Source: Pseudomonas putida NBRC 14164
GTDB taxonomy: Bacteria > Pseudomonadota > Gammaproteobacteria > Pseudomonadales > Pseudomonadaceae
DNA length: 64,000 bases
Assembly: GCF_000412675.1 (NCBI RefSeq)
Contig: NC_021505.1
Coordinates: forward strand, 4,582,501-4,646,500
Direction: 5' to 3'
The translations under genes were made by a program, and so were the position numbers. Under the pieces are notes generated by a model. The model made no database searches. It worked only from the letters and a program-made list of their open reading frames with translations, and was not told where the DNA came from. Position 1 is the first letter of the stretch. Every line of letters begins with the position of its first letter. This document shows positions 56,661-64,000 of this stretch, one piece after another.

Positions 56661-56978
56661 ATGTCCTGGATCATCCTGTTCTTCGCCGGCCTGTTCGAGG
56701 TCGGCTGGGCCGTAGGCCTTAAATACACCGACGGCTTCAGCAAACCGATCCCCACCGTACTCACGGTCGGCGCCATGGTCATAAGCCTGGGCCTGCTGGG
56801 CCTGGCCATGAAAGAACTGCCGCTGGGCACCGCCTATGCCATCTGGACGGGTGTTGGCGCAGTCGGCACAGTCATCGCCGGGATCATCCTGTTCGGCGAG
56901 TCCATGGCCCTGGTGCGGCTGGTCAGTGTGGCGCTGATCATCTGCGGCCTGGTCGGCCTGAAAGTCAGCGCCAGCTAA
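56661..56978 (+). CDS. gdx: Guanidinium exporter SugE/Gdx (SMR family)
   Basis: A 105-residue small multidrug resistance protein with four helices. The conserved Glu in LFFAGLFEVGWAVGLKYTDG is the binding residue of the family. The SugE/Gdx-type signature continues with TAYAIWTGVGAVGTVIAGII, and helix 4 is SVALIICGLVGLKV. Gdx exporters function as dual-topology dimers that exchange guanidinium for protons. The upstream guanidine-II riboswitch makes guanidine export much more likely than quaternary-ammonium resistance. Confidence 0.95.
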   Translation: MSWIILFFAGLFEVGWAVGLKYTDGFSKPIPTVLTVGAMVISLGLLGLAMKELPLGTAYAIWTGVGAVGTVIAGIILFGESMALVRLVSVALIICGLVGLKVSAS

Positions 56979-56987
56979 CCCACTCCC

Positions 56988-58865
56988 CTATCGCAGGTCA
57001 CCGCGCAGGCGGCTGACCTGCTCGCGCAACAGCTCAGGCTGCGCTGCCTCCACCGGGATGGCGGCGCCCGCCACGATGGTTACCCGCGACCACAGGCGCT
57101 TGAAGAAGCCCTTGGCCGGGTCGCGGCTGAAGAAGCTGCCCCACAGCCCTTGCAAAGCCAGCGGAATCACCGGCACCGGTGTTTCTTCGAGGATGCGGTT
57201 GACGCCACCCTTGAACACATCGATCTCACCATCGCCAGTCAACTTGCCCTCCGGGAAGATGCATACCAGCTCTCCATCGGCCAGGTACTTGGCAATGCGT
57301 GCGAACGCACGTTCGTACGTGGCGGGGTCTTCGTTGCGACCGGCAATCGGGATGGCGCCTGCGGTGCGGAACACGAAGTTGAGCACTGGCAGGTTGTAGA
57401 TCTTGTAATACATCACAAAGCGGATTGGCCGGCGGATTGCTCCTCCCAGCAGCAATGCATCAACGAACGACACGTGGTTGCACACCAGCAGCGCCGCGCC
57501 TTCGTCGGGGATGCGCTCAAGGTCGCGGTGCTGCACGCGGTACATCGAATGGCTGAGCAGCCAGATCAGGAAGCGCATGGTGAATTCGGGCACGATCCTG
57601 AAGATGTAGGCGTTGACCGCGATATTTAGCAGCGACACCACCAGGAACAGCTGCGGGATGCTCAGCTCGGCAAGCCCCATGAGGATGATGGTAAGCACCG
57701 CCGACACCACCATGAACAAGGCATTGAGGATGTTGTTGGCCGCAATCACCCGGGCGCGCTGGTCTTCGGCCGTGCGTGCCTGAATCAGCGCATACAGCGG
57801 CACAATGTAGAAGCCACCGAACACGCCAAGGCCCACGATCGACAGCAGGATCCACCAGGCCTGGCCTATGCCCAGCAGCGCCAGCCAGTCGTGCGGCGCA
57901 GCTGCAGCCGGTACATCGCCGGAGTGCCACCACCACAGCAGGCCGAACAGGGTCAGGCCGAACGAGCCGAACGGCACCAGGCCGATCTCTACCTTGCGCC
58001 CGCTAAGCCTCTCGCACAGCAACGACCCCAGGGCAATGCCCACCGAGAACAGCGTCAGCACCAGGGTGACCACCGTGCCATCGCCGTGCAGCCAGTCCTT
58101 GGCGTAGGCCGGGATCTGCGTGAGGTAGATGGCACCGACAAACCAGAACCACGAGTTACCCACGATCGAGCGCGATACGGCGGGCGGCTGCCCCAGGCCC
58201 ATGCGCAGGATCGCCCACGACTGCCTGAAAATGTTCCAGTCCAGCGGCATGCTCGGCGAGGCGGCCGCGGCCCGCGGGATCCAGCGGCTGGCCAGGTAGC
58301 CGAGCACAGCAGTGCCGACCACGCCGCCGGCCACCACCGTGGCATAGCTGTCGGCCGACATCATCACGCCGGCGCCGATGGTGCCGGCCAGGATGGCGAG
58401 GAAGGTGCCGGTTTCCACCAGCCCGTTACCGCCGACCAGTTCCTCCTCGCGCAGGGCCTGCGGCAGGATCGAGTACTTCACCGGGCCGAACAGCGCCGAG
58501 TGGGTACCCATGCCGAACAGCGCCACCAGCATCAGCGCCAGGTGGTTGGTGATGAAGCCAAGCGCACCGATTGCCATGATGACGATCTCGGCCAGCTTGA
58601 TCGCACGGATCAGCGCGTCCTTGGCGAACTTCTCGCCAAACTGCCCGCCCAGCGCCGAAAACAGAAAGAACGGCAGGATGAACAGCAAGGCGCACAGGTT
58701 GACCCAGATCGAACGGTCACCGTCGCCCAGGCTGAGCTTGAACAGGATCGCCAGGATCAGCGATTGCTTGAACAGGTTGTCGTTGAAGGCACCCAGCGAC
58801 TGGGTGATGAAAAACGGCAGGAAGCGCCGCTTGCCGAGCAATGTGAATTGCGAGGAGTGACTCAT
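56988..58865 (-). CDS. Fused lysophospholipid transporter-like MFS / PlsC acyltransferase
   Basis: A 625-residue two-part protein. ATG 58863-58865 gives MSHSSQFTLLGKRRFLPFFI. Residues about 1-410 form an LplT-like MFS domain with 12 helices (FFITQSLGAFNDNLFKQSLI, FGMGTHSALFGPVKYSILPQ). Residues about 430-625 form a PlsC-type 1-acylglycerophosphate acyltransferase with the HX4D motif in CNHVSFVDALLLGG and the FPEGKLTGDGEI box. In E. coli LplT flips lysophospholipids that the separate Aas reacylates. Here the transporter is joined to the acyltransferase while the acyl-ACP ligase part of Aas is absent. Confidence 0.88.
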   Translation of the reverse strand: MSHSSQFTLLGKRRFLPFFITQSLGAFNDNLFKQSLILAILFKLSLGDGDRSIWVNLCALLFILPFFLFSALGGQFGEKFAKDALIRAIKLAEIVIMAIGALGFITNHLALMLVALFGMGTHSALFGPVKYSILPQALREEELVGGNGLVETGTFLAILAGTIGAGVMMSADSYATVVAGGVVGTAVLGYLASRWIPRAAAASPSMPLDWNIFRQSWAILRMGLGQPPAVSRSIVGNSWFWFVGAIYLTQIPAYAKDWLHGDGTVVTLVLTLFSVGIALGSLLCERLSGRKVEIGLVPFGSFGLTLFGLLWWWHSGDVPAAAAPHDWLALLGIGQAWWILLSIVGLGVFGGFYIVPLYALIQARTAEDQRARVIAANNILNALFMVVSAVLTIILMGLAELSIPQLFLVVSLLNIAVNAYIFRIVPEFTMRFLIWLLSHSMYRVQHRDLERIPDEGAALLVCNHVSFVDALLLGGAIRRPIRFVMYYKIYNLPVLNFVFRTAGAIPIAGRNEDPATYERAFARIAKYLADGELVCIFPEGKLTGDGEIDVFKGGVNRILEETPVPVIPLALQGLWGSFFSRDPAKGFFKRLWSRVTIVAGAAIPVEAAQPELLREQVSRLRGDLR

Positions 58866-59049
58866 CGTCCTTGGTCCTGAAGGCTTTTCAATTGGAGGCG
58901 CGCCGGGCACGTCAGGCCACAAATCTGCATGGGAAATGCCTTGGCTGGCAAGCCTACACGCTTTTTGCAGAAGCAGCCGAGGCGCTCCTGCAGGTGCCCT
59001 ATGTGGCTTATGCTTGTGCTCGGCAAACCAGAACAACAAGGACGTGGTA

Positions 59050-60228
59050 ATGCTCGCCGCCCTGAAACGCTACCCGCACACCGTACGCCTGCTACTGCTG
59101 ACCACCTTCACCCTCACGGTCGCCCGCGCCCTTACCCTGCCCTACCTGGTGGTGTACCTGGCCGACAACTTCCAGCTGCCGATCAGCCAGATCGGCCTGC
59201 TGATAGGTGGCGCGCTGATCATCGCTTCGCTGCTGAGCCTGTATGGCGGCCACCTGGTCGACACCTTGCGCAACCACACGCTGGTCAGCGCCAGCACCCT
59301 GCTGTTCGCCCTGGCCTTCATCGCCGCGGTCGTCAGTGAATCGGCGCTGTTGTTCTTTTTGTGCCTGGTGCTGATCAACCTGGCGCTTGCAGTGGTCGAC
59401 ATCGCCGCCAAGGCAGGCTTCTGTGCCTTGCTGCCAGTGGAAGAGCGGGCCGAGGTGTTCGCCATCAAGTACACCCTCAGCAACGTCGGCTACGCCGCAG
59501 GCCCGCTGCTGGGGGTCGCCATGCTGGAACTGGACGACCACATGCCGTTCATCGCCTCGGCCCTGCTTGGCCTGGGCATGTGCCTGGCCTACTGGCGCCT
59601 TGGCGACCGTGACCTGCAGGCGAGCGCACCGGACAAGCCTGCGGCCGGCTTCGGCCAGGTGGCGCTGGGGCTGGCGCGTGACCGCCGGCTGGTGTATTTC
59701 ACCCTGGGCGGGGTGCTGAGCGCGGTGGTGTTCGGCCAGTTCACCGCCTACCTGTCGCAGTACCTGGTGGTAACCAGCAGCCCGACGGAAGCGGCGCGGC
59801 TGGTCGGCTACCTGGTCACCACCAACGCGGTGACGGTGATTGCCCTGCAGTACCTGATTGGCCGACGCATCAGTCGTCAGCACCTGATGCCCTGGTTGCT
59901 GGCCGGCATGGCCCTGTTCATCGCAGGGCTGCTGGGCTTTTCGTTGGCAGGCTCGGTGCTGGCCTGGTGCCTGGCGATGCTGGTGTTCACCCTGGGCGAG
60001 ATCATCGTGATCCCTGCCGAATACATGTTCATCGACCTGATCGCCCCGGAGCACTTGCGCGGGGTGTATTACGGCGCGCAGAACCTGTCCAACCTGGGGG
60101 CGGCGCTGGGGCCGGTGATGGTGGGGTTTGCCCTGGTGCACCTGTGGCCGGGGGCAATCTTCTACCTGCTGGTGTTGTCGGTGTTGCTGGCGGGGGTGTT
60201 TTACGGGTTGGGCACCCGAAAAAATTGA
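59050..60228 (+). CDS. MFS transporter (MdtH-like group)
   Basis: A 392-residue transporter with 12 predicted helices. ATG 59050 has AAGGA 7 bp upstream and gives MLAALKRYPHTVRLLLLTTF. The A-motif region between helices 2 and 3 reads LYGGHLVDTLRNHTLVSAST. KYTLSNVGYAAGPLLGVAML and EYMFIDLIAPEHLRGVYYGA are typical of drug:proton antiporter-type MFS members. The substrate cannot be predicted. It is divergent from the LplT-PlsC gene, and its end lies 125 bp before mxtR. Confidence 0.85.
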   Translation: MLAALKRYPHTVRLLLLTTFTLTVARALTLPYLVVYLADNFQLPISQIGLLIGGALIIASLLSLYGGHLVDTLRNHTLVSASTLLFALAFIAAVVSESALLFFLCLVLINLALAVVDIAAKAGFCALLPVEERAEVFAIKYTLSNVGYAAGPLLGVAMLELDDHMPFIASALLGLGMCLAYWRLGDRDLQASAPDKPAAGFGQVALGLARDRRLVYFTLGGVLSAVVFGQFTAYLSQYLVVTSSPTEAARLVGYLVTTNAVTVIALQYLIGRRISRQHLMPWLLAGMALFIAGLLGFSLAGSVLAWCLAMLVFTLGEIIVIPAEYMFIDLIAPEHLRGVYYGAQNLSNLGAALGPVMVGFALVHLWPGAIFYLLVLSVLLAGVFYGLGTRKN

Positions 60229-60353
60229 TGTTTTGTTTCAGATCAATCGCGAGCAAGCTCTCGCCTACAACCATCGTCTGCGCTGACGAAGCGGCGCCTG
60301 CGTGCCAGACTGGTTGATCGGGACCGCGTTATATTTTTTGCTTCGGAGTCTTC

Positions 60354-63300
60354 ATGTCGTTGTCCAGCGGGCTGATCGCCGTGGTCGCCCTGGCCTATAT
60401 GGCCGTCATGTTCGCCATCGCCTTCTATGGTGACCGCCGCAGCACGCCGTTGCCGCCGAAACTGCGCGCCTGGGTGTACAGTTTGTCGCTGGCCGTTTAC
60501 TGCACCAGCTGGACCTTCTTCGGCGCCGTCGGCCAGGCCGCCGAACAGCTCTGGGCATTCCTGCCGATCTACCTGGGCCCGGTGCTGCTGATGGTCTTCG
60601 CGCCCTGGGTGCTGCAGAAGATGGTGCTGATCAGCAAACAGCAGAACATCACCTCAATCGCCGACTTCATCGCCGCACGCTACGGCAAGTCGCAAACCCT
60701 GGCGGTGGTGGTGGCGCTGATTTGCCTGGTCGGTGTGCTGCCGTACATCGCCCTGCAGCTCAAAGGCATCGTGCTGGGCGTCAACCTGCTGATCGGGGCC
60801 AACGCCGACGCCACTGGCACCCGCGTGCAGGACACCGCGCTGGTGGTGTCACTGGTGCTGGCACTGTTTGCCATCGTGTTCGGCACCCGCAGCCTGGACG
60901 TGACCGAACACCACCGGGGCATGGTATTGGCGATTGCCTTCGAATCGCTGATCAAGTTGCTGGCCTTCCTGGCCGTGGGCATTTTCGTCGTATTCAACCT
61001 GTATGACGGCTTTGACGACCTGTTCAGCCAGGCTCGCCAGTCGATCCACTTGCAGGACTATTGGCAAGAGACCATCAACTGGCCGTCGATGGTGGTGCAA
61101 ACCGCTGTGGCGATGATGGCGATCATCTGCCTGCCGCGACAGTTTCACGTCACCGTGGTGGAGAACATCGAGCCCCAGGACATGCGCCTGGCGCGCTGGG
61201 TGTTCCCGATGTACCTGGCGCTGGCCGCGCTGTTCGTGGTGCCGATTGCCCTGGCCGGGCAGATGCTGCTGCCGGGCACGGTGATCTCCGACTCGTTCGT
61301 CATCAGCCTGCCACTGGCCGAGGCGCACCCGAGCCTGGCCCTGCTGGCATTCATTGGCGGCGCATCGGCAGCCACCGGCATGGTCATCGTCGAAGCGGTG
61401 GCGCTGTCGACCATGGTGTCCAACGACATGCTGCTGCCCTGGCTGCTGCGGCGCAACAACGCCGAGCGGCCGTTCGAGGCGTTCCGCCACTGGATGCTCT
61501 CGGTACGCCGGGTAACCATCGTGGTGATCCTGCTGCTGGCCTACGTCAGCTACCGCCTGCTGGGCTCCACCGCCAGCCTGGCAACCATCGGCCAGATCGC
61601 CTTCGCCGCCGTCACCCAGCTCACCCCGGCCATGCTCGGCGCGCTGTACTGGAAGCAGGCCAACCGCCGCGGCGTGTTCGCCGGCCTGGCGGCAGGTATC
61701 TTCCTGTGGTTCTACACCTTGGTCCTGCCGATTGCCGCGCACAGCCTGGGCTGGTCACTGCAGCTGTTCCCAGGGCTGGCTTGGCTGCATGGCAACCCGC
61801 TGGGCCTGCCGATCAGCCCGCTGACCCAAGGGGTGGTGCTGTCGCTGGCAGGCAACTTCACCCTGTTCGCCTGGGTTTCGGTATTGTCGCGCACACGGGT
61901 TTCCGAACACTGGCAGGCCGGCCGCTTCATCGGCCAGCAGACCAGCGCCCGCCCCAGCAGCAAGCCACTGCTGGCGGTGCAGATCGACGACCTGCTGACC
62001 CTGGCCTCGCGTTTTGTCGGTGAGGAACGCGCCCGGCAGAGCTTCATCCGCTTTGCCTACCGCCAGGGCAAGGGCTTCAACCCCAACCAGAATGCCGACG
62101 GCGACTGGATCGAACACACCGAACGCCTGCTGGCCGGGGTGCTCGGGACCTCGTCGACCCGCGCCGTGGTCAAGGCCGCCATCGAAGGCCGCGACATGCA
62201 GCTGGAAGACGTGGTACGCATTGCCGACGAAGCCAGCGAGGTGCTGCAGTTCAACCGCGCGCTGCTGCAAGGCGCCATCGAGAACATCAACCAGGGCATC
62301 AGCGTGGTCGACCAGAACCTGCACCTGGTGGCCTGGAACCGTCGCTACCTGGAGCTGTTCAACTACCCCGACGGGCTGATCAGCGTGGGCCGGCCGATTG
62401 CCGACATCATCCGCTACAACGCCGAGCGCGGCCTGTGCGGCCCGGGCGAAGCGCAGGTGCATGTGGCGCGGCGCCTGCACTGGATGCGCCAAGGCCGCGC
62501 GCATTCTTCCGAACGGCTATTCCCCAATGGCCGGGTGATCGAGCTGATCGGCAACCCGATGCCGGGTGGCGGCTTCGTCATGAGTTTCACCGACATCACC
62601 CCGTTCCGCGAGGCCGAGCAGGCCCTGCGCGATGCCAACGAAGGACTGGAACAACGGGTGGCCGAGCGCACCCGCGAACTGTCGCAACTGAACCAGGCGT
62701 TGTCCGAAGCCAAGAGCCAGGCCGAAGCGGTCAGCAAGTCCAAGACCCGCTTCCTGGCTGCGGTCAGCCACGACCTGATGCAACCCCTGAACGCCGCCCG
62801 GCTGTTCTCCGCCGCCCTGTCGCAGCAAGCGGAGGGCATGAACGAAGAGGCCCAGCAGTTGGTGCAGCACATGGACAGCTCGCTACGTTCGGCCGAAGAA
62901 CTGATCAGCGACCTGCTGGACATCTCGCGCCTGGAAAACGGCAAGATCACCCCAGACGCCAAGCCCTTCGCCCTCAACGAACTGTTCGACACGCTGGGTG
63001 CCGAGTTCAAGGTGCTGGCGGCCGAGAAAAACCTGGAGTTCCGCCTGCGTGGCAGCCGCCTGCGGGTGGACAGCGACATGAAGCTGTTGCGCCGGGTACT
63101 GCAGAACTTCCTCACCAATGCCCTGCGCTACGGCAAGAGCCCGATCCTGCTGGGCGCGCGCCGCCAGGGCGAGCGCCTGTGGCTGGAGGTGTGGGACCGT
63201 GGCCCGGGCATCGCCGACGACAAGCTGCAAGTGATCTTCCAGGAGTTCAAGCGCCTGGACAGTCACCAGACACGCGCCGAGAAAGGCCTGGGCCTGGGTC

Positions 63301-63833
63301 TGGCAATTGCCGACGGCCTGTGCCGGGTGCTGGGGCACCCGCTGGAAGTGCGGTCGTGGCCGGGCAAAGGCACGGTGTTCCGCGTCAGCGTGCCGATTGC
63401 CCGCCAGGCCGCCCCGGCGCCAAGCGCCCCCGCTGAACAACAGGGCGGCCAGCCGCTGGCCGGGCTGCAAGTGCTGTGCGTGGACAACGAAGACAGCATC
63501 CTGATTGGCATGAACAGCCTGCTCAGCCGCTGGGGCTGCCAGGTATGGACCGCGCGCAACCAGGCGGAATGCGAAGCCCTGCTGGCCAAGGGCATGCGCC
63601 CGCATCTGGCACTGGTCGACTACCACCTGGATGACGGTGAGACCGGCACCGGGCTGATGGGCTGGCTACGTGCACGCCTGGGTGAACCGGTGCCAGGCGT
63701 GGTGATCAGCGCCGACGGCAGCAAGGAAACCATCGCCATGGTGCATGCGGCAGGCCTGGATTACCTGGCCAAACCGGTCAAGCCAGCAGCCTTGCGCGCC
63801 ATGCTCAATCGCCATCTGAGCCAGGTTCAGTAA
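60354..63833 (+). CDS. mxtR: SSS-domain hybrid sensor kinase MxtR/CrbS
   Basis: An 1159-residue membrane sensor. Residues about 1-490 form a sodium:solute symporter-like domain with 13 helices (LSLAVYCTSWTFFGAVGQAA, QQNITSIADFIAARYGKSQT). A PAS domain follows (about 630-750; NINQGISVVDQNLHLVAWNR). HisKA has His806 in LAAVSHDLMQPLNAAR, HATPase has GPGIADDK and GLGLGLAIADG, and the C-terminal receiver has Asp1089 in LALVDYHLDDGE. This is the CrbS/MxtR layout; with its regulator (CrbR/ErdR, not in this window) it controls acetate genes acs and actP in pseudomonads and Vibrio. Its end overlaps the convergent rmuC by 29 bp. Confidence 0.92.
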   Translation: MSLSSGLIAVVALAYMAVMFAIAFYGDRRSTPLPPKLRAWVYSLSLAVYCTSWTFFGAVGQAAEQLWAFLPIYLGPVLLMVFAPWVLQKMVLISKQQNITSIADFIAARYGKSQTLAVVVALICLVGVLPYIALQLKGIVLGVNLLIGANADATGTRVQDTALVVSLVLALFAIVFGTRSLDVTEHHRGMVLAIAFESLIKLLAFLAVGIFVVFNLYDGFDDLFSQARQSIHLQDYWQETINWPSMVVQTAVAMMAIICLPRQFHVTVVENIEPQDMRLARWVFPMYLALAALFVVPIALAGQMLLPGTVISDSFVISLPLAEAHPSLALLAFIGGASAATGMVIVEAVALSTMVSNDMLLPWLLRRNNAERPFEAFRHWMLSVRRVTIVVILLLAYVSYRLLGSTASLATIGQIAFAAVTQLTPAMLGALYWKQANRRGVFAGLAAGIFLWFYTLVLPIAAHSLGWSLQLFPGLAWLHGNPLGLPISPLTQGVVLSLAGNFTLFAWVSVLSRTRVSEHWQAGRFIGQQTSARPSSKPLLAVQIDDLLTLASRFVGEERARQSFIRFAYRQGKGFNPNQNADGDWIEHTERLLAGVLGTSSTRAVVKAAIEGRDMQLEDVVRIADEASEVLQFNRALLQGAIENINQGISVVDQNLHLVAWNRRYLELFNYPDGLISVGRPIADIIRYNAERGLCGPGEAQVHVARRLHWMRQGRAHSSERLFPNGRVIELIGNPMPGGGFVMSFTDITPFREAEQALRDANEGLEQRVAERTRELSQLNQALSEAKSQAEAVSKSKTRFLAAVSHDLMQPLNAARLFSAALSQQAEGMNEEAQQLVQHMDSSLRSAEELISDLLDISRLENGKITPDAKPFALNELFDTLGAEFKVLAAEKNLEFRLRGSRLRVDSDMKLLRRVLQNFLTNALRYGKSPILLGARRQGERLWLEVWDRGPGIADDKLQVIFQEFKRLDSHQTRAEKGLGLGLAIADGLCRVLGHPLEVRSWPGKGTVFRVSVPIARQAAPAPSAPAEQQGGQPLAGLQVLCVDNEDSILIGMNSLLSRWGCQVWTARNQAECEALLAKGMRPHLALVDYHLDDGETGTGLMGWLRARLGEPVPGVVISADGSKETIAMVHAAGLDYLAKPVKPAALRAMLNRHLSQVQ

Positions 63834-64000
63834 CTGCGGGGTCCGGCACCTCATCGGACAGCGCCCGCTCCAGCAAGTCTGCCGGCAGGCTCTTGCTGGC
63901 GCGGGCGCCCAGCAGCTTCAGCTGCTCGCTGCGGCTGACCAGGTTGCCGCGCCCTTCGCACAGCTTGTTACGGGCAGCGGCATAAGCCTTGTCCACCTGT
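63805..64000 (-). CDS. rmuC: DNA recombination protein RmuC, C-terminal end
   Basis: Only the last 64 or so residues are inside the window; the gene continues to the right. The sequence AYAAARNKLCEGRGNLVSRS followed by EQLKLLGARASKSLPADLLE is the typical RmuC C-terminus (KLxxGRGNLxxxxEQLxxLG). RmuC proteins carry a PD-(D/E)XK-like nuclease core and limit recombination at inverted repeats. The gene runs convergent to mxtR, and the two stop codons overlap by 29 bp. Confidence 0.85.
   Translation of the reverse strand, partial: QVDKAYAAARNKLCEGRGNLVSRSEQLKLLGARASKSLPADLLERALSDEVPDPAVTEPGSDGD

Overview
The window reads as chromosomal DNA from a Pseudomonas of the P. putida group. The reasons are high GC content, min, nas/nir, mxtR and prc genes typical of that group, and many P. 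putida-type REP palindromes (arms such as GCGGGC-N-GCCCGC or GCCGGCAAGCC followed by TCCCACAGG). As far as I remember the KT2440 map, the gene order is broadly collinear with its region around PP_1695-PP_1748. No prophage, plasmid or CRISPR array is visible.

Layout. 1-335 is the start of an SDR oxidoreductase gene. 377-9437 (minus) is a complete CS1/CFA-I-like (alpha-class) chaperone-usher fimbrial operon (pilin, usher, chaperone, tip) that runs into an EvgA/BvgA-like regulator and an EvgS/BvgS-like hybrid kinase. 9659-11631 is the yjcH-actP acetate uptake pair. 11873-19642 is envelope-related: an orphan glycine-betaine binding protein, a membrane GH17 glucanosyltransferase, an alpha/beta hydrolase coupled to MlaA, a patatin and an LpxL-type acyltransferase. 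19754-21687 is minCDE, followed by rluA, an M18 aminopeptidase and an MscS-family channel. 26605-32932 is a GntR-controlled ABC uptake cluster containing a phosphodiesterase-like and a HAD phosphatase-like enzyme, probably for an organophosphate or phosphonate. 33053-42349 holds quinone oxidoreductase, Prc protease, a shortened EAL protein, an autoregulated XRE gene pair, a DUF1232 gene behind two DnaA boxes, an FKBP lipoprotein, a PcaQ-like regulator and a delta-60 repeat protein.

42500-49744 (minus) is assimilatory nitrate reduction: a nitrate reductase fused to a CysJ-like flavoprotein, then nirBD. Both transcription units carry a sigma54 promoter, a BIME, an ANTAR-type hexaloop hairpin and an intrinsic terminator in the leader. 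nirB also has a perfect NtrC site. For nas, the best NtrC-like site now lies beyond an IS110-family element.

49971-54417 is the mobile and repeated part. The IS110 element is inserted exactly in a REP, and its upstream non-coding region folds like a bridge RNA whose guides match that REP. An IS1182-like element sits in the loop of a tRNA-operon terminator. A tandem tRNA-Val/tRNA-Asp duplication follows.

54418-64000 carries rdgC, a BASS transporter, a guanidine-II riboswitch with its SugE/Gdx exporter, a fused LplT-PlsC protein, an MFS transporter, the SSS-type hybrid kinase MxtR/CrbS (known elsewhere to control acetate genes such as actP) and the 3' end of rmuC.

Function names rest on reading motifs and family knowledge, because no database search was possible. 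Start codons were moved where a Shine-Dalgarno sequence, signal peptide or overlap argued for it.
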